From Leuctra nigra (lineage: Eukaryota; Arthropoda; Insecta; Plecoptera; Leuctridae): DNA of 64,000 nucleotides. Under the pieces are notes generated by a model. That model was not told the DNA's origin, made no database searches, and saw nothing but the letters and a program-made list of their open reading frames with translations. Both the position numbers and the translations under genes were made by a program. The stretch's first letter is position 1, and every line of letters starts with the position of its first letter. The stretch lies in the NCBI GenBank assembly GCA_934045905.1, contig OW203763.1, positions 39,896,724 through 39,960,723 on the forward strand, read 5' to 3'. Below are positions 59,545-64,000 of the stretch, piece after piece.

Positions 59545-59949
59545 GAAAACCGCCCTAAAACACTGTTTTCACGGCCCTCTAGCGCGCAAAGGGCGTAACC
59601 TATTGTTCCCAAATTTGGTATATGTTGTAGGGTGGGCCATAGCTCGAAATTAAGATATATCGCAACAATGTGAGATTTTCCAATTTTAAGATCCAGTAGG
59701 CCGAAAATGCCACTTTGATGCTTACAGTAAAAGTGGGTTTGCTCCAGCCTTTTTAAATGAGTGTGTGCGCGCGCCGTACGACTTGGCTGGCGTGGAGCGA
59801 CCGCTCCACTAGATTCATATCTTCATGTTTGAAACCTGATTCCCGACTGGTTCTCCATAACAAAACTACGTATGCAAGATCCATAAAAGTACATACTTTT
59901 TGGAATTGAGCAAAAAGTTTGAGTTTTTATAAGCTTAGATGCATTTTTA

Positions 59950-60040
59950 AGAATATGCTCAAGAAAATGCTCGTGCTCGAGAATATTCTCGAGAATATTC
60001 TCGAGAATATTCTCAAAAAGAATATGCTCGAGCATTTTAC
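59950..60040. repeat. Tandem palindrome GAGAATATTCTC
   Basis: CTCGAGAATATTCTCGAG-type units repeat about three times, flanked by variants GAATATGCTC and GAGCATTTT. Every unit is self-complementary. Confidence 0.85.
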
Positions 60041-60205
60041 ATCACTAATCCTGTGGAAACTTTAGACAAATGTGATCTAATCTGAAACTACTTGTTTTTA
60101 GAAACCCAATTGGCCCCGCAGGGCATTTTTTGAGTCTTTAATACAAAATAATGGACTTTAAAGCTATGTTGCATCCATTTCAAAGAAATTTAAAACGTGT
60201 GATAT

Positions 60206-63200
60206 ATTTTATAAATACAACTGTTCGTTATAATATGATTGCATTGTTCTCGTACAGCTATCATAATGTAAGTCCATTTCAGCTAAAAGAGGGAGATCGT
60301 GTTCATCCTACAATGGCCGTTCTGCCTTAGGCCAGAACATTTTTACAATAAATAATTAATACCGCTTTCTGCTGAAGAAACATGAATTGCACCTCAGAGC
60401 TGGCTAGACCATTGCCGTGACTGTGAGATGATGGGAACATGGGTGTGAGGTTGGGGAGGCAAGGGACATGCCCCTCCCCCACCCCCCCCAAAGATGTTAA
60501 AAAGAAAATGTACCTACCAGATTTGCATTTATTTAATACAATTAATATAATATCTTTGAAGAAAGTATATTATGTTACTTTTCGTCGGACTTATGTTATA
60601 GATAACTACCATTTAATATTCTAATGTTCAATGACGAACGAAAATCTTGATCGCTTTTAGTTCATTATCCGATTCTCCAAATAGGATTTATTAGATTTTG
60701 ACTCATTATCGGAAATAGAATATTGGTACCTACTATAAGGATTACTAATAAAGGTATTCATTTTAGGTACCCCAAAAATACAATTTGTGTAACGCGTTGA
60801 TAAGCGAACACGGATACGTGCAACACCTCGAACCATAATCAATAATATACGTAAAACAATTGAAATCTAGAAGCACGATCCATTAAATTATATTAAAAAA
60901 ATGAATTTGCTTCTCATTGCAAGTAACACTACACTCATGTGTATTTATTGGAATATTTAGGTATTATGGATTAATACAAAATAAAAATACATAGATTCAA
61001 TCCACAAAATAGACCATTATCTAAGTGCTAATATGACTGAGCAAACCTAATTTAAGAAATATTATCCAAACAGACCGTTCCGTTTAATAGAGCTTGCCTA
61101 ACACATTGCTTACCTAACATAAACCTAACTCGTTGGATCTATAAGAAAAATATCGACTGAATAAATAAAATATTTTATAAAATTAATTTCAATTAACAAC
61201 TAACCAAACTGTTTCTACAATCAAGCAGACTTGCCGGTCTACAAATAATTAGCTCAACCTTTAAAAGGATTTAAAGTAAGACTGCATGTTAAAACTCTTA
61301 TAATAACCTATACCTACATTAATTACATCTTCTTCAAGAAAATAATATAAAACCTAAGTATAACCTAGCAGGTATTGCTATAACTATATATCATACCGTA
61401 AAACGTATTCTAACAATAAAATAGATAGGCAGCTGCTTGCTTCCGAGCTGTTTTGAATGGGGCGCATCGAGCGGCCGCAACGGACTCCTCGAACCTACAA
61501 TGCTATTTATATGGGAAAACATGATTTTTTTTTTTTTTATGGACGGATCTTTCTCAAAAACTATACAGGTCTAAGTTAGTATGAGATGAAGGTGTGTGCA
61601 AAATTTCAGATCGATACGTTGACCGGTGCGACGTGGGTTGAACCAGCAAAAAAACAAACAAACAAACAAACAAACAAACACACACACAGAGAAAGTGCCG
61701 CAAGAGTCAAGTGGAGACGCTCGCTCCGCTCGCTCCGCTCGCTTAATATTGCTCAATGATACCTAGTAGCCAATCACTTTCGATTGTTATTCAATGAAAA
61801 ATCATCACTGTATCCAAAAGATATACGAAATTTCGTAAATATAAAAATGTCCCCTTGCAGAAAAACGTATTTTTCTTCCACTATTTGTATATCTAGATAT
61901 CTACTATTTGTGCACATGACAAGTTGACTATTCATTTAGATTTTAATAAAAACACACGGGTCAGGAGGCAACTAACTAGTCTTCTATTAACACATAACAT
62001 TAAAACAACGATATTTGAACCAACAAGAATAGACCCATCCCACAATTCATCATCGACACTAGACAACATAGCCACAAATATAAAAAATGAAAAGTTCAAT
62101 ACAAAAGTAATAAACAACAACCTCTCAGATCACTTTGCACAACAAATGTTGCACAACAACTTTGCTCGTTGATAAGCGAGCACGGATACGTGCAAAACCT
62201 CGAACCATAATTCCTTAAAAGCCGGCAATAATATACCTAAAACAACTGAAATCTAGAAGCACGATCCACTAAATTATATAAAAAAATAGCTGAATTTGCT
62301 TCTCATTGCAAGTTATTGCAACAGTTATTGCAAGTCATTGCAACATGATAAACACTCATGTGTATTTATTTCAGTATTTAGGTACGTAGGTATTATGGAA
62401 TTATTATAAATAAAAAATACAGAGATTCAAACCACAAAATAGGCTATTATCTAAGTGCTAATATGAGCAAACATAATTTAAGAAACATTATCCAAACAGT
62501 TACTTGCCGTTCCGTATAAAAGAGCTTATTTCTTCTAGCACATTGCTTACCTAACACAAACCTAACACATTGTATCTGATACAAATGAAATAAATATTTC
62601 ATAAACATAATTTCAATTATCAACCAACCAATCTATTTCTACACTCAAGCAGACATTTCATCGGTCTACAAATAATTTGCTCAGCCTTTGAAAAGATTGG
62701 AAGCAAGACTGCATGTTAAAACTCTCATAAACAATAAATACCCATACCTATTAACTACTTATGCAAAAATAATAAAATAAACCCTAAGTATAACCTCGCA
62801 TGTATTGCTTTAACTATTATCTAACCGCAAAGAAATAATTGTTACGTATTCAAACAATAATAGATAGACAGCTGCTTGCTTCCGAGTTGTTTTGAATGGA
62901 GCGCATCGGGCGGCCGCAACGGACTCCTTGAACCTACAATGCCATATATATGGGAAAACGCGATTTTTTTTATTTGTGAACGGATCTTTCTCAAAAACTA
63001 TACAGGTCTAAGTTAGTATGAGATGAAGGTGTGTGCAAAATTTCAGATCGATACGTTGACCGGTGCGGCCTGGGTTGAACCAGCAAAAAAAACAAAAACA
63101 AACAAACAAACAAACAAACAAACACACACACAGAGAAAGTGCCGTAAGAGTCAAGTGGAGACGCTCGCTCCGCTCGCTTAACAACATAGCCACAAATATA

Positions 63201-64000
63201 AAAAATGAAAAGTTCAATACAAAAGTAATAAACAACAACCTCTCAGATCACTTTGCACAACAAATAACTTTATCAATGGATCCAATAGAAATAAATCAAA
63301 AAACATTTATGCGTCGAAAATTTGACGACAAAAGCATCACTGCCTTTAAAAAGAAACCTTAATGAAATTAACTGGGATGATGTCTACAACGCCAAAACAC
63401 CGGATGATAAATACAATACTTTCGAGCAACTCTTTAAGACTACCTTTAACAATAGCTTTCCAGAAAGAAAAATAAAAATAAATACCAATCAGAAAAGGTT
63501 ATCCTGGTTAACTACAGGAATTAGGATATCCAGCAAAAATCTGAAGTCACTGTACAAAATAAATAGACACTTCAATACCCCAAAAACTAATCTTCAATAC
63601 AAATTATTCAAGAAAATGTATAAAAAAGTGATAACAGCAGCAAAGAATAGAGACATTCAAAATAAAATAAATTCCTGTGAAACGAGCACAAAATCAAAAA
63701 AAATATGGGAAGTAATCAACGAAGAAACAAACAATAACAAAACTAAAAAAGATGCAAATATAAAAATAGAAAGAGGAAATAAAATTATTAGCGATCACAA
63801 TGTAATTGCAAATGCCTTCAATGAAGAATACGCATGCGTAGCTAAAACACTAACAAAAAACATGCACACGAGTAAAAATGCATACCAACAATATTTGAAT
63901 CCAAACAAATTCTCACAAAAAACGATATTTCTAAGGGAAACTAATGCGCAGGAAATAATAATGCAAACAAAGAAGTTAAAAAATAAGCACTCTTTCGGCA
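60206..64000 (+). repeat. Second copy of the segment at 36341-40135
   Basis: It is offset by 23865 bp from the first copy, without indels in any landmark compared, and runs off the window end. It contains the repeat copies at 60792-61755 and 62148-63180 (with the same 85-bp duplication at 62063-62147 and 63181-63265). Confidence 0.95.
61915..64000 (+). pseudogene. LINE ORF, second copy, truncated by the window edge
   Basis: It repeats the 38050-40135 part of the LINE, including the frameshift that ends the frame at 63362, and stays open from about 63322 to 64000, through the linker toward the RT domain (LKNKHSFG, just before the RT core). Shared frameshifts show that the duplication came after the decay of the LINE. 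Confidence 0.85.

Overview
This is a eukaryotic window, most likely from an insect (perhaps a hemipteran with a repeat-rich genome; that is inference). It is AT-rich, has GT-AG introns and host genes split into short exons, and is dominated by non-LTR retrotransposons, foldback and TIR DNA elements, tRNA-derived SINEs, microsatellites and long G homopolymers. No prokaryotic operon, CRISPR array or viral genome was seen.

Four host genes can be supported. (1) On the + strand, the last three exons of inositol-pentakisphosphate 2-kinase (IPPK) lie at 773-831, 8466-8621 and 10847-11447. Their splice phases agree, and the introns are inflated by an antisense LINE and a TIR element with 12-bp target duplications. 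(2) On the - strand, the last two exons (17236-16890, 13529-13309) encode a protein resembling the N-terminal region of arthropod phosphoenolpyruvate-synthase/PigC-like proteins, ending in a natural stop. (3) On the - strand, three exons (31118-30897, 27071-26706, 25658-25353) encode a signal-peptide-bearing single-pass protein of unknown function. Two of its exons carry tandem arrays of their own splice-acceptor/exon-start region. (4) On the + strand, the first two exons of AP endonuclease 2 (APEX2) lie at 55574-55739 and 55886-55969, and the rest of the gene lies beyond the visible exons.

Layout: 1-500 tRNA-like inverted and direct repeats; 773-11447 IPPK with intronic repeats; 11.7-17.3 kb MITEs and the PigC-like gene end; 18.0-20.2 kb an 'inside-out' foldback, a 200-N gap and a LINE; 21.8-25.0 kb a 3.1-kb TIR element with about 570-bp arms; 25.3-31.7 kb the membrane-protein gene; 31.8-36.3 kb a foldback, degenerate tandem repeats and SINE pieces; 36.3-42.9 kb a unit repeated at 60.2-64.0 kb, plus a LINE carrying nested insertions; 45.9-49.2 kb a jockey-like LINE split by a hAT MITE; 49-55 kb mostly repeats and gene-free DNA; 55.6-57 kb APEX2 with an antisense LINE fragment; 57.5-59.5 kb a foldback and an array of CRE/ETS/YY1-like modules; 60.2 kb to the end the second copy of the 36.3-kb unit.

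The host genes do not form an obvious functional cluster. I found no clear new biological system. The most unusual features are the two exon-edge minisatellites in one gene, the repeated promoter-like motif module at 58.1-59.4 kb, an 85-bp target duplication, the nested chimeric insertion at 41.4-42.25 kb and the 3.8-kb repeated unit.
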